A stretch of 52,085 bases of DNA. It comes from a virus. Of the stretch, positions 7,091 through 15,200 are shown piece by piece; the first letter of the stretch is position 1; each line of letters starts with the position of its first letter. The translations under genes and the position numbers were made by a program. The notes beneath the pieces were generated by a model, which was not told the DNA's origin, did not search any database, and worked only from the letters and a program-made list of their open reading frames with translations. The stretch covers positions 1-52,085 of IMG/VR virus record IMGVR_UViG_3300017788_000035; one strand, 5' to 3'.

Positions 7091-7113
7091 TACAATTAAT
7101 ACGGAGAATACAA

Positions 7114-8052
7114 ATGTCATTTGCAACCCTCAAAAAACAATCCAATTCAGTTTTTGAGAAACTGACTAAAGAGGTCGAGAAGATTTCCAATCCTGAAAGT
7201 AGTTCTGGTGTTGACGAACGCATCTGGAAACCAGAAATGGATAAGTCAGGTAATGGTTATGCAGTTATTCGATTCCTGCCTGCCCCTGATGGAGAAGACA
7301 TTCCCTGGGCCAAGGTGTGGAGTCATGCGTTTCAAGGTCCTGGTGGTTGGTACATTGAGAATAGTCTCACCACCATCAACAAAAAGGATCCTGTTGGCGA
7401 AATGAATCGTCAACTCTGGAACAGTGGTAGTGATGCAGATAAGGAAATTGCTCGTAAACAAAAGCGTAAACTGAGTTACTATGCTAACATCTATGTTGTG
7501 GAAGATCCTGCACATCCAGAGAATGAAGGACGAGTCTTCCTCTATAAGTTTGGCAAGAAAATCTTTGATAAAATCATGGCAGCAATGCAGCCAGAATTCA
7601 AAGATGAATCCCCCATCAACCCCTTCGACTTCTGGCAAGGGGCAGACTTCAAAGTAAAGATCCGCAAGGTGGATGGATACTGGAACTATGACAAGTCTGA
7701 GTTTTCTCGTCCTGGTACTCTCGGTCGTATGACTGATGACGAACTGGAGGCAGTGTGGAAAAAGCAGTATTCTCTGACTGAGTTCACTGCAGATTCTAAC
7801 TTCAAGACCTATGAAGAACTTGAAGTACGTCTTAACTCAGTGCTCAACTCTAAAGCTCCTGCTCGTCGGGTTGATCAAGAGACTGAAGAGGATGAGATGT
7901 TTGCACGTCCTTCATCTCCCTCTAGTTGGAGTGAAGAGGTTAGCACCTTTCGTTCTAATGTGAGTACATCTGTTCCTTCTCTCCCAACTTTTAATAGCGA
8001 GGAAGAGGATGATGACCTAAGTTACTTTGCTCGTCTTGCTGATGAGGACTGA
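7114..8052 (+). CDS. 32: gp32 single-stranded DNA-binding protein
   Basis: A 312-residue homologue of T4 gp32, the ssDNA-binding hub of replication and recombination. The N-terminus MSFATLKKQ with basic residues corresponds to the cooperativity (B) domain, the core contains the OB-fold (RFLPAPDGEDIPWAKVWSHAF), and the last 50 residues are Ser-rich then acidic (EEEDDDLSYFARLADED), the partner-binding A domain. The whole protein lacks cysteine, so the His-Cys3 zinc site of T4 gp32 is not conserved. Start ATG 7114 has GGAGA at 7103-7107. A strong terminator follows. Confidence 0.93.
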   Translation: MSFATLKKQSNSVFEKLTKEVEKISNPESSSGVDERIWKPEMDKSGNGYAVIRFLPAPDGEDIPWAKVWSHAFQGPGGWYIENSLTTINKKDPVGEMNRQLWNSGSDADKEIARKQKRKLSYYANIYVVEDPAHPENEGRVFLYKFGKKIFDKIMAAMQPEFKDESPINPFDFWQGADFKVKIRKVDGYWNYDKSEFSRPGTLGRMTDDELEAVWKKQYSLTEFTADSNFKTYEELEVRLNSVLNSKAPARRVDQETEEDEMFARPSSPSSWSEEVSTFRSNVSTSVPSLPTFNSEEEDDDLSYFARLADED

Positions 8053-8076
8053 AACCAAAATCGCATGTTAAAAACC

Positions 8077-8109
8077 AATGGGGCGTTCAAAAATCGCCCC
8101 ATTTTTTTT
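8077..8109 (+). terminator. Terminator after gene 32
   Basis: AATGGGGCG (8077-8085) pairs perfectly with CGCCCCATT (8095-8103), followed by a T-run to 8109. On the minus strand the A-rich left flank is weaker, but the hairpin may also stop convergent transcription from gp53. Confidence 0.9.
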
Positions 8110-8120
8110 ACTAAAAACGA

Positions 8121-8137
8121 AATGTTAAGAAATGTTA
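8121..8137 (+). repeat. 17-nt repeat copy 1, HLR1-like
   Basis: AATGTTAAGAAATGTTA is found again, identical, at 16142-16158. It contains two half-sites TGTTA at a 10-nt period. It lies between the gp32 terminator and the 3' end of the minus-strand gp53 gene. Confidence 0.7.
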
Positions 8138-8141
8138 AAGA

Positions 8142-8843
8142 TTATTCTAGGTCTGGATCTGATTCAGTATCAAATACTCTGGCCTTATAGAACAACTCGT
8201 CATCATCAGAACTATCTTTGATATCTTGAGATGTAATATCTGAACTGAACTGATATCTCAGTAACCTTTCCATCTCAGCAATAAAATCGTCGATAACAAA
8301 TGGGTTGATCAAATATATTGACCGCTTTTCTTCATTTTTAGTATACTCATATTCGTAATTCGATACTGGTCGTATTAAATTATCACCACTAATTATAGTT
8401 CCATTTGGCAGAGTAAATTTGTAGTCTATGTCTACAACTGTTCCTTCTGCAACTACTTCAATACCCTGATATTCTACTTTCTTAGTTACGTAATAATAAA
8501 GTCCTTCTATATTTGTTCCATATTTTTTCCTGAAGTAGATATCAAATTCATCATTTGATTTAGGCCATTGGGAATATACATTGACAATATTATTTGTTAA
8601 TAATATTACCCATTCATATTTTGGAGAACCATATATGCGTTGTGAGACTTGATATGGTTTGTCATCTCCAAAAATCACATACTTTTCAAAAGTCAGAACT
8701 GCCTTGTTCTTCGAAAAGTCCATTGTAGTTCTTCTGAAGATATTCTTCATCACTACATATTCTTGGTCCCAAGTATTCTTAGAACCAGGATATCCAACCC
8801 TTATGTTTGGTACAATTGAAAAGTAATGTTTATCCTGTGCCAT
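8142..8843 (-). CDS. 53: gp53 baseplate wedge protein
   Basis: A 233-residue baseplate wedge subunit. The segment QRIYGSPKYEWVILLTNNIVNVYSQWP parallels T4 gp53 NAIYGNPQLYWVLLMCN, and the C-terminal part RSIYLINPFVIDDFIAEMERLLRY matches the cyanophage form. In T4 this protein joins wedges into the hexagonal baseplate. An acidic tail (SSDDDELF...DTESDPDLE) extends beyond the core. It is the last gene of a minus-strand trio with gp48 and gp4, and its 3' end faces gp32. Confidence 0.88.
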   Translation of the reverse strand: MAQDKHYFSIVPNIRVGYPGSKNTWDQEYVVMKNIFRRTTMDFSKNKAVLTFEKYVIFGDDKPYQVSQRIYGSPKYEWVILLTNNIVNVYSQWPKSNDEFDIYFRKKYGTNIEGLYYYVTKKVEYQGIEVVAEGTVVDIDYKFTLPNGTIISGDNLIRPVSNYEYEYTKNEEKRSIYLINPFVIDDFIAEMERLLRYQFSSDITSQDIKDSSDDDELFYKARVFDTESDPDLE

Positions 8844-8845
8844 AT

Positions 8846-9877
8846 TTAGAACCCAGATGCTGCGTCTTGTGCGGTTACATATGCAACCTCTTTAAATGTT
8901 GTATCAATTTGAACTGCTGGAACGAATTGGTCATTTGTAGTTACATATCCCCCATCTGGTGTATATCCAACATTAAAACTTTCTAAGATACAGTCTTTGA
9001 ATTTATATACATTCTGTAGCTCACCACCAGTCGTAAATGAACCACCAGAATAATTAACTCTTTTCATTTTTAGACGGAATCTGTTTGGTACGGAAAGATA
9101 TCTACCAGCAGCGCCAGATCCGTAGGGAGATGCACCAACCGTAGAAGCAATGGATCCAGTTGGAGCAGCTGGTGTTGCGCTTGATGCTTTGTCACCTGTA
9201 GCAGTTGCAGGTTTGAATGTACTACTAGTAAAATTTGGTAGCATATTCGTTTTGAAAAAATTAATAATATGATTTATCTGTATTGCTTCTTGTTTATTTC
9301 TGGCAACCATTTTCCACTGGAATGGGTGAGACCTAAATGTAATCCCAGTAAAAATTTGTTCTTCAAATGGGTTGAATATTTTTCCCTGAGTCACTGCAGA
9401 TAAAGCAGATCCTGAGACCTGACCACCGACACCTATGGAACCAGCTAGATTTTCTGCTCCCTTTGCAATGTTATTGAACAATGCTTCTGGTGATGATGCC
9501 CCAGCAGCGGATTGGATAGCTGCAACAATTCCACCGTCACCTGTTGTCCCTAGCATTTCTGCAGCCATTTTTCCAGCGATACCAAATGCCATGTTAGAAT
9601 AATTTGCTTGATATGAAACACTTAAATTTTGTGGCATGTACAAAAATACACTATCACCTTCCTTACCTTGATCTTTAATTGCTGATGCACCTGCTGCCCC
9701 AGCGTTACTTAGTACGGCACCTTTATCGTATGTAATTTCGACCGCAGTAATTTGTAAGAAATCAATAAATGCTGTTGGAAAAGAAGAACCAGGATTGAAT
9801 AGACCTCCTAATTCAGCTGCTCCTGCTCCATCGGCTCCTGTGACTGGTGGTTGTATTGGATAATAGAAATTTGCCAT
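8846..9877 (-). CDS. 48: gp48 baseplate tail-tube cap protein
   Basis: A 343-residue baseplate/tube protein. The N-terminal half is Ala/Gly-rich with DSVFLYMPQNLSVSYQANYSNMAFG; the C-terminal half has FNPFEEQIFTGITFRSHPFQWKM and FKDCILESFNVGYTPDGGY, typical of cyanophage gp48. In T4, gp48 sits on the hub and, with gp54, starts tail tube assembly. A low-complexity Ala/Thr/Ser/Pro stretch lies near residues 225-250. Assignment to gp48 rather than gp54 rests on remembered cyanophage synteny with gp53. Confidence 0.75.
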   Translation of the reverse strand: MANFYYPIQPPVTGADGAGAAELGGLFNPGSSFPTAFIDFLQITAVEITYDKGAVLSNAGAAGASAIKDQGKEGDSVFLYMPQNLSVSYQANYSNMAFGIAGKMAAEMLGTTGDGGIVAAIQSAAGASSPEALFNNIAKGAENLAGSIGVGGQVSGSALSAVTQGKIFNPFEEQIFTGITFRSHPFQWKMVARNKQEAIQINHIINFFKTNMLPNFTSSTFKPATATGDKASSATPAAPTGSIASTVGASPYGSGAAGRYLSVPNRFRLKMKRVNYSGGSFTTGGELQNVYKFKDCILESFNVGYTPDGGYVTTNDQFVPAVQIDTTFKEVAYVTAQDAASGF

Positions 9878-10312
9878 TTAGATTTTTAATTCCTTCTCGG
9901 TTAATATGATAAATTCCCACATATGATCATGACAAAATTCTTCTGCTGCTTTCCATTTAGCTTTATTTATAGCATAAGTTACAACTTCATTAATATAATT
10001 TTTTGTGTTTCTTTTTTGTGTCGGTGGTTCAATAGTTTGCTTGAAGGGTTTAACTTCCACCAAGTATTTTTTCACATTACCTTGTTTGTTTTTTACCTTA
10101 ATAAAAAAATCAGGAAAATATCTATGCCGTTTGCCATCTGCAGGAGAGATGTAAGGTATGTGTAATTCTTCACTACCCCACTGTAAGATATTGTCGTTGG
10201 TATCACAGTATTTCATAAACTTAAGTTCCCATGAAGATCTAAAGATAATGTTTTTAGAATCTCCCAAGTATTTACCAGGATTTGATGGGGTGTACTTTCC
10301 TTTATACGACAT
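9878..10312 (-). CDS. 4: gp4 head completion nuclease-like protein
   Basis: A 144-residue protein closely patterned on T4 gp4 (head completion, also called gp50/65). It has MSYKGKYTPSNPGKYLGDSKNIIFRSSWELKFMKY, then HRYFPDFFIKVKN, KYLVEVKPFKQT and NKAKWKAAEEFC near the end. The FPDF...EVKP pair resembles a PD-(D/E)XK core (D about 69, E-x-K about 86-88). In T4 it is needed for joining heads to tails and possibly for trimming DNA ends. It is first in the minus-strand trio, with a late promoter at 10334-10341. Confidence 0.88.
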   Translation of the reverse strand: MSYKGKYTPSNPGKYLGDSKNIIFRSSWELKFMKYCDTNDNILQWGSEELHIPYISPADGKRHRYFPDFFIKVKNKQGNVKKYLVEVKPFKQTIEPPTQKRNTKNYINEVVTYAINKAKWKAAEEFCHDHMWEFIILTEKELKI

Positions 10313-10317
10313 AAATA
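10310..10317 (+). promoter_or_regulatory. Late promoter, rightward
   Basis: CATAAATA on the plus strand, starting 33 nt before the ATG at 10343. It overlaps the first codon of the leftward gp4 gene. Confidence 0.6.
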
Positions 10318-10333
10318 ATATTAATCATAGATC

Positions 10334-10341
10334 TATTTATC
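10334..10341 (-). promoter_or_regulatory. Late promoter, leftward
   Basis: GATAAATA read on the minus strand, 22 nt before the gp4 start at 10312. It drives gp4-gp48-gp53. It ends 1 nt before the start codon of the rightward gene. Confidence 0.6.
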
Positions 10342-10342
10342 G

Positions 10343-11263
10343 ATGACCGTATCAGTAACAAGTTTGTCGGGTGCAAATAGTTTCCAAGGATTTAGATCTT
10401 TGACGCAACGACATCCTCCTTCGTATAACAATCTATATTGGGTTAGATTTCGTAGGAAGCCTAATGTGCTGGCAGGAAGTGATTTTAATGGTTACTTCAA
10501 CAATGGTGTTACAAGTGGTCCAGGTCACGATAAATCTAGATTGTTGACTTACTATGCAACTGATGTAACGGTTCCCAGCAGACAAATCACAACTGGAGAA
10601 ATAAAATCTGTCGGATCACAATGGAAATATCCAACAGGTACTTCATTTAGTGAGATCAGTATTCAATTTATTGTTCCTAGAACTTATTTCACGAGGACTT
10701 TCTTCGAAAGATGGATGAACTACACCGCCTCAGATGCTGGGCAGTATGTATCATGGTATGATGATGCGGTATGCACATACCTAGATATTTTTAAATACGA
10801 ACGTGGTGGAGTTAAACCATATAACATTGCAGCATATACGAGTGGTAGTCTTGCTGCAACTACTGGATCACATCCAGGATCAGTAAGTTGGAATAGATGT
10901 GTAGGATCATGGACTATGCAAAATGTATATCCATTTAATATTAGTAGTATGCAGTTACAATCTGGGCCTGCTGCTGCTGCTACAATGGAAGTATCATTCT
11001 ACTTTGAGAGATATCGCTTCTTTGTTCCTTCAGAGGCTTCGGTACTTCAATATGAGACGCCTGCAACTGTTGTAGGATCAGCAGGTGTTAAGGCATCAAC
11101 CGCTGCTCTCAGTGCTTCTCTCGCAGCTGGACCTGCACCAACGACTGGAGGTACTCCTACGCTCATCACCACTGGCGGCCCTGGTGGCGCTGGCACTCCA
11201 ACAGTTAAGACTGTACCCCCTGCATCACCAGCAGGAGCGACACCTTCAAAGTCTGGTCCATAA
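10343..11263 (+). CDS. Tail-tube-fold baseplate protein, gp54-like
   Basis: A 306-residue virion protein. The section YATDVTVPSRQITTGEIKSVGSQWKYPTGTSFSEISIQFIVPRTYFTRTFFERWMN resembles the tail tube fold shared by T4 gp19, gp54 and gp48, with MEVSFYFERYRFF as a final strand. The last 75 residues are low-complexity Ala/Thr/Pro/Gly, probably a disordered tail. Position next to gp48 and before gp26 suggests the tube initiator gp54, but I cannot confirm that identity. It is transcribed divergently from gp4. Confidence 0.6.
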   Translation: MTVSVTSLSGANSFQGFRSLTQRHPPSYNNLYWVRFRRKPNVLAGSDFNGYFNNGVTSGPGHDKSRLLTYYATDVTVPSRQITTGEIKSVGSQWKYPTGTSFSEISIQFIVPRTYFTRTFFERWMNYTASDAGQYVSWYDDAVCTYLDIFKYERGGVKPYNIAAYTSGSLAATTGSHPGSVSWNRCVGSWTMQNVYPFNISSMQLQSGPAAAATMEVSFYFERYRFFVPSEASVLQYETPATVVGSAGVKASTAALSASLAAGPAPTTGGTPTLITTGGPGGAGTPTVKTVPPASPAGATPSKSGP

Positions 11264-11268
11264 AAGTA

Positions 11269-11276
11269 GATAAATA
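11269..11276 (+). promoter_or_regulatory. Late promoter for gp26
   Basis: GATAAATA, followed by AT-rich sequence; the predicted start near 11282 leaves a 28-nt leader to ATG 11310 with TGGAG at 11299-11303. Confidence 0.6.
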
Positions 11277-11309
11277 AATTTATAATATATTATTGCAACT
11301 GGAGTAATT

Positions 11310-12023
11310 ATGCCTTTACCTAAATTAGTGGTTCCTGAATATGAATTGGAATTACCATCAACCAAAGAGACAGTTAAGTATCGCCCATTTCTAGTTAAGG
11401 AGGAAAAATTACTCCTCACTGCTATGCAATTGGGTGAAGAAAAAGATATGATGACTGCTGTTAAGACTATCATTAAAAATTGTACTAACTTAAAAACAAG
11501 AGTAGAAGAATTATCTACCTTTGATATTGAATATGTCTTTCTCAGAATTCGTTCTAAGTCTGTTGGTGAAGTCTCTAGAGTTGTAGTTACTTGTCCTGAT
11601 GATGGTGAGACAACGACTGAAATTGATATTGATTTGGAAGCAATTCAAGTAGTTTTCCCAGAAGGACATACGAATAAAATTGAATTGACAGATGATATTG
11701 GTATTATTATGAAGTATCCTTCATTGGATATGTTTATCAAACTTAATTTCACGGGTGAAGACATTACTGTCGATAACATGTTTGAACTATCTGTATCTTG
11801 CATGTCTCAGATCTATCAAGGTGAAGAAGTATATGATTGCAGAACATATTCCAAGAAAGAAGTTATGGAATTCCTTGAGGGTTTGAAAAGTAGTGAGTTT
11901 GCAAAAATTCAAAACTTTTTTACCACTATGCCTAAACTAGAGCATGAAATTGAAGTTGAGAACCCCAATACTGGAGTGACAAGTAAAATCAAACTGGAAG
12001 GTCTGGGAAGTTTTTTCGCATAG
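11310..12023 (+). CDS. 26: gp26 baseplate hub assembly protein
   Basis: A 237-residue member of the T4 gp26 family (PF12322-like). Visible features are YRPFLVKEEKLLLTA near residue 25, the VTCPDDGE turn with neighbouring beta strands in the middle, and the C-terminal EFAKIQNFFTTMPKLEHEIE segment. gp26 is a chaperone for hub assembly in T4. The stop TAG at 12021-12023 follows the run TTTTTTC, and the -1 frame continues for 69 codons as a gp51-like protein. This is the arrangement seen in tail assembly chaperone pairs of many long-tailed phages. Confidence 0.87.
   Translation: MPLPKLVVPEYELELPSTKETVKYRPFLVKEEKLLLTAMQLGEEKDMMTAVKTIIKNCTNLKTRVEELSTFDIEYVFLRIRSKSVGEVSRVVVTCPDDGETTTEIDIDLEAIQVVFPEGHTNKIELTDDIGIIMKYPSLDMFIKLNFTGEDITVDNMFELSVSCMSQIYQGEEVYDCRTYSKKEVMEFLEGLKSSEFAKIQNFFTTMPKLEHEIEVENPNTGVTSKIKLEGLGSFFA
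12011..12017 (+). other. Putative -1 ribosomal frameshift site T_TTT_TTC
   Basis: In the gp26 frame the codons are AGT TTT TTC GCA TAG; slipping back one base gives TTT TTT CGC ATA GCC and enters the gp51 frame. T_TTT_TTC is a canonical X_XXY_YYZ heptamer. It lies 3 nt before the gp26 stop. No clear stimulatory hairpin is visible downstream; a weak GGGAAG lies just upstream at 12005-12010. Confidence 0.55.
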
Positions 12024-12226
12024 CCCTACTTCATGCTACATTAGAGAGTCATCTCGAAACAAACTTTGCGTTAATCCATTATCATAAATGGTCTTATAAT
12101 GATTTAGAAAATATGGTTCCATGGGAGAAGGCATACTATGTTGATAAACTTCTTGGTCACCTAAAACAAGAAGAAGAAAGATATAAGAAACAACAACAAG
12201 CAGCCAAAGGTCAGCAGAGTCTCTAA
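12011..12226 (+). CDS. 51: gp51-like baseplate hub chaperone, read by frameshift from gp26 or from a non-ATG start
   Basis: The frame reads IALLHATLESHLETNFAL, then HYHKWSYNDLENMVPWEKAYYVDKLLGHL and a Glu/Lys/Gln-rich helix, ending TAA at 12224-12226. The pattern with a short basic/aromatic segment, a D/E-L-E-x-M-x-P-W/F-E turn and a final helix matches gp51 and the T extension of lambda GT. There is no ATG, GTG or TTG between the preceding in-frame stop and the conserved region; the codon at the expected start is ATA (12020). A -1 slip would give a 305-residue gp26-gp51 fusion. The TAATG overlap couples it to the next gene. Confidence 0.72.
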   Translation, partial: FFRIALLHATLESHLETNFALIHYHKWSYNDLENMVPWEKAYYVDKLLGHLKQEEERYKKQQQAAKGQQSL

Positions 12227-15200
12227 TGTCACGTATCAAACCCTATAAGTACGTTAATCCAAACATGATTACTGCTATTAAAGCAAGTAATAAAATGGAT
12301 ATGTCTAAGGGTGGGGCAACCATTATTGCCGCAGGCAAAAAAATAACGGGTCCTTCAGATAAAAAGAAGACAACGGGACAGGCCGAGGGATCTGCTGCTG
12401 TATCGATGGGTCGTGCAACCCTCCTAAGTTTTAATAGGATTGGTGGTTCGATAGAATCGCTTGGCCGAGTTCAGGCACAGTTCATTAAAACATTAACTTC
12501 TGAGAAGGCATTCATTACTCAGCAAGCAGAATTTAGAAGAAGACAGCAACAAAGAGCTAGAGATCAAGCAGCAGAAGATTCTCAAGAAAATAATAAGTTA
12601 AAACCAGTTCGTGAACAAACAAAAAAACAAGTTGAGAAAACTAAAGAAAAGGGATTCTTTACTCAACTTATGGAAAAAATCTTTGGACCATTTAAAGGTA
12701 TTGTTGAGTTTGCCTTAAGAGCATTTATAACACAATCGGTTTTAACATGGATAGCAAATCCTAAAAATGGAGAAAAGATCCAGGTATTTATTAATACTTT
12801 AAGTACAGTATTTAAGTTTATATTTAATATTGCATATAAATCAATTGATTTCTTCCTTACAGGAGTATCAAATATTTTTGGTAATGGTGAAGCAAAGGGG
12901 TTTGATAGATTCAAGCAGGTCATGCTTGGACTTGGACAAGTCCTGATTGGAATTGCAGGATTCAAAGCCCTTTCATATCTAAATCCATTCAATCTAGTTA
13001 AAGATTTAGTAAAACTACTGGATTGGTTTAATGTGTTTGGAAACAAACCAACACCTTCTGCCCCACCTGCAGCAACTCCAGGCGGAGCACCAACTCCAGC
13101 TGCTAAACCAAGGGCAGCAGTACAAAAAATTGCATCTGAATATGGTGATGATGCTGCAAAGTATTATGATGATTTAATTTCACGAGGAAAAAATCCAGTA
13201 CAAGCACTTACTGCTGTAAGGAGTAGGTTTAAAAAACTTCCAGTAAAACCAAAGGGTCCTCTTGGTCAATTTGGTGATTTAATGGAGACTTGGAAGAAGA
13301 AAGCGGCAGGTGGACTGGATAACCTGAAGTCTGGTGTCATGAAGGGATGGGAAAATGTTAAGATGCTTGGTGGTAGCATTACCAAAGGTGTAAGAGATAA
13401 ACTGGCATCATCTACTAAGTGGTTTCAAGAGGGTGTCAGTAAAAAATTAACACCAATTGCTAAGTCTGCGTATAATTTACTAGAGAAGAAAGGTATAATT
13501 TCTGCTGCAAAGAAAGCAGGTCAATCTGCTAAAAATGCTATTACAAAAATACCTGGTTATGATAAAGTAATGAAAAAGGTCGCCCAGGAAGGTGGCGAGA
13601 AAATGCTTAGTAAGCTTGGTGGAAAAGCAATTCCAATTATCGGTGGACTAGTAAACCTTTATTTTGCTTATGATAGATTAAAATCTGGTGATAAGTCTGG
13701 TGCTGCCCTTGAAGCATTATCTGCTATTCTAGATCTATCTGGACTATTTGGATTTGTTCCTGGTCCATTTATCTCTTTGGCATTGGATGCATATCTATTT
13801 GGTAGAGACTTTTTCCCTGATGTAGTTAAGAAAGAAAACGAATTTCTTGATAAGATCATTGGTGGAATCATGTCTCCACTCAAGTCTATCCAAGATTCAC
13901 TACCAAAGATTCCTCAACTAGAAACTGGTGGTGTCATTAACAAACCCACTCTTGCCTACTTGGGCGAAAATGGACCAGAAGCAGTTGTTCCTCTTGGCCA
14001 AGGTGGCGGCGGTAATAAAAAAACACAAGCAACACTCATGGCTGCAATGCTGGGATCCTTGGAGGGAATGGGTCCTGGTGCAGATGTTGCCAAACAATTA
14101 TTAGGTGGTGATCTTAATAAGATCAAAGCAGAACTAGGATTGGGCATGGTTGGTGGTGTGGGCAGCGGAGAGTCTATTTCTAAAACGGTTGATAAAGTTG
14201 GTGGAATGGAGGATCCACTATCTCAACAAATTGGTACTAAAGCTCCCTCCTTTAGGAAAACTAATAAACCTGGTAATGCACCAATGACCTTAAGAGGTCA
14301 ATTAGCAAACGTATTAAGCGTATGGGCCTTATTAGCAGATTCAGACCTCAAGAAAGGTATGGGCGGTGGTGAGGGCAAAGCTGGCGGAGGTGACGGCAGC
14401 AGCGGCAGCAGCGGCAGTGGGGGTGATCGCGGCCGCGGTGGTGACACCTCTGGTGGTAATGCAAATATTCAACTTTCAGGCAGTGGATATTTGCCGCTCA
14501 TGATTGAAACTATGAATAAAGGTGGCATTAAAAATCCAAATGAAAGAATCATGTTTATGGCTCAAGTTGGTCATGAATCAGGTGAAGGTAGATACATGGA
14601 AGAAATTGCTTCTGGGGCTGCATATGAAGGTAGGAGCGATTTAGGTAATACTCAACCTGGGGATGGAAAAAGATACAAAGGAAGAGGATATATTCAAATT
14701 ACTGGACGTGCTAATTATAGAACTTATGGTCCTAAAGCAGGTGTTCCTGACGCAGAACAAAATCCAAAGAAACTAGCAGAACCTAAAAATGCAGCAAAAG
14801 TTGCCTTAGCATATTGGTTGGCTAGAGTTAATAGGGGTGCTGCGGCTAAAGGTATGGCAGGTATGAATACTGTGACCAAAAATATTAATGGTGGATTGAA
14901 TGGACTTAAAGATAGAATATCGAAATATAAAAAATATGAAAATATGGATGCTATTAAAAAAATGGCTAAAGGTGGACAATTGTGGAAGAGTCTTCATGGT
15001 ATTGAGTCTAGTCAAACTAAGGCAGATTCGCCACCCAAAAATGCAGCAAAGTCGGCTCCAGATAAAAAACCAGAAAGGTTTGCTTTAGGTGGTAATTATA
15101 AGAACGGCCAACTACCAGCGTCTGCATTAGGATCAATCAGAGGTGGTGGTAAATTGAGAAAGGAAGTTGCGCCACAATTTAATAAGATGTGGGATGATGC

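Noticed and set aside
12036-12239. Minus-strand 67-codon frame opposite gp51
   Set aside because: The plus strand carries a conserved gp51-like sequence here, and the minus frame has no support.
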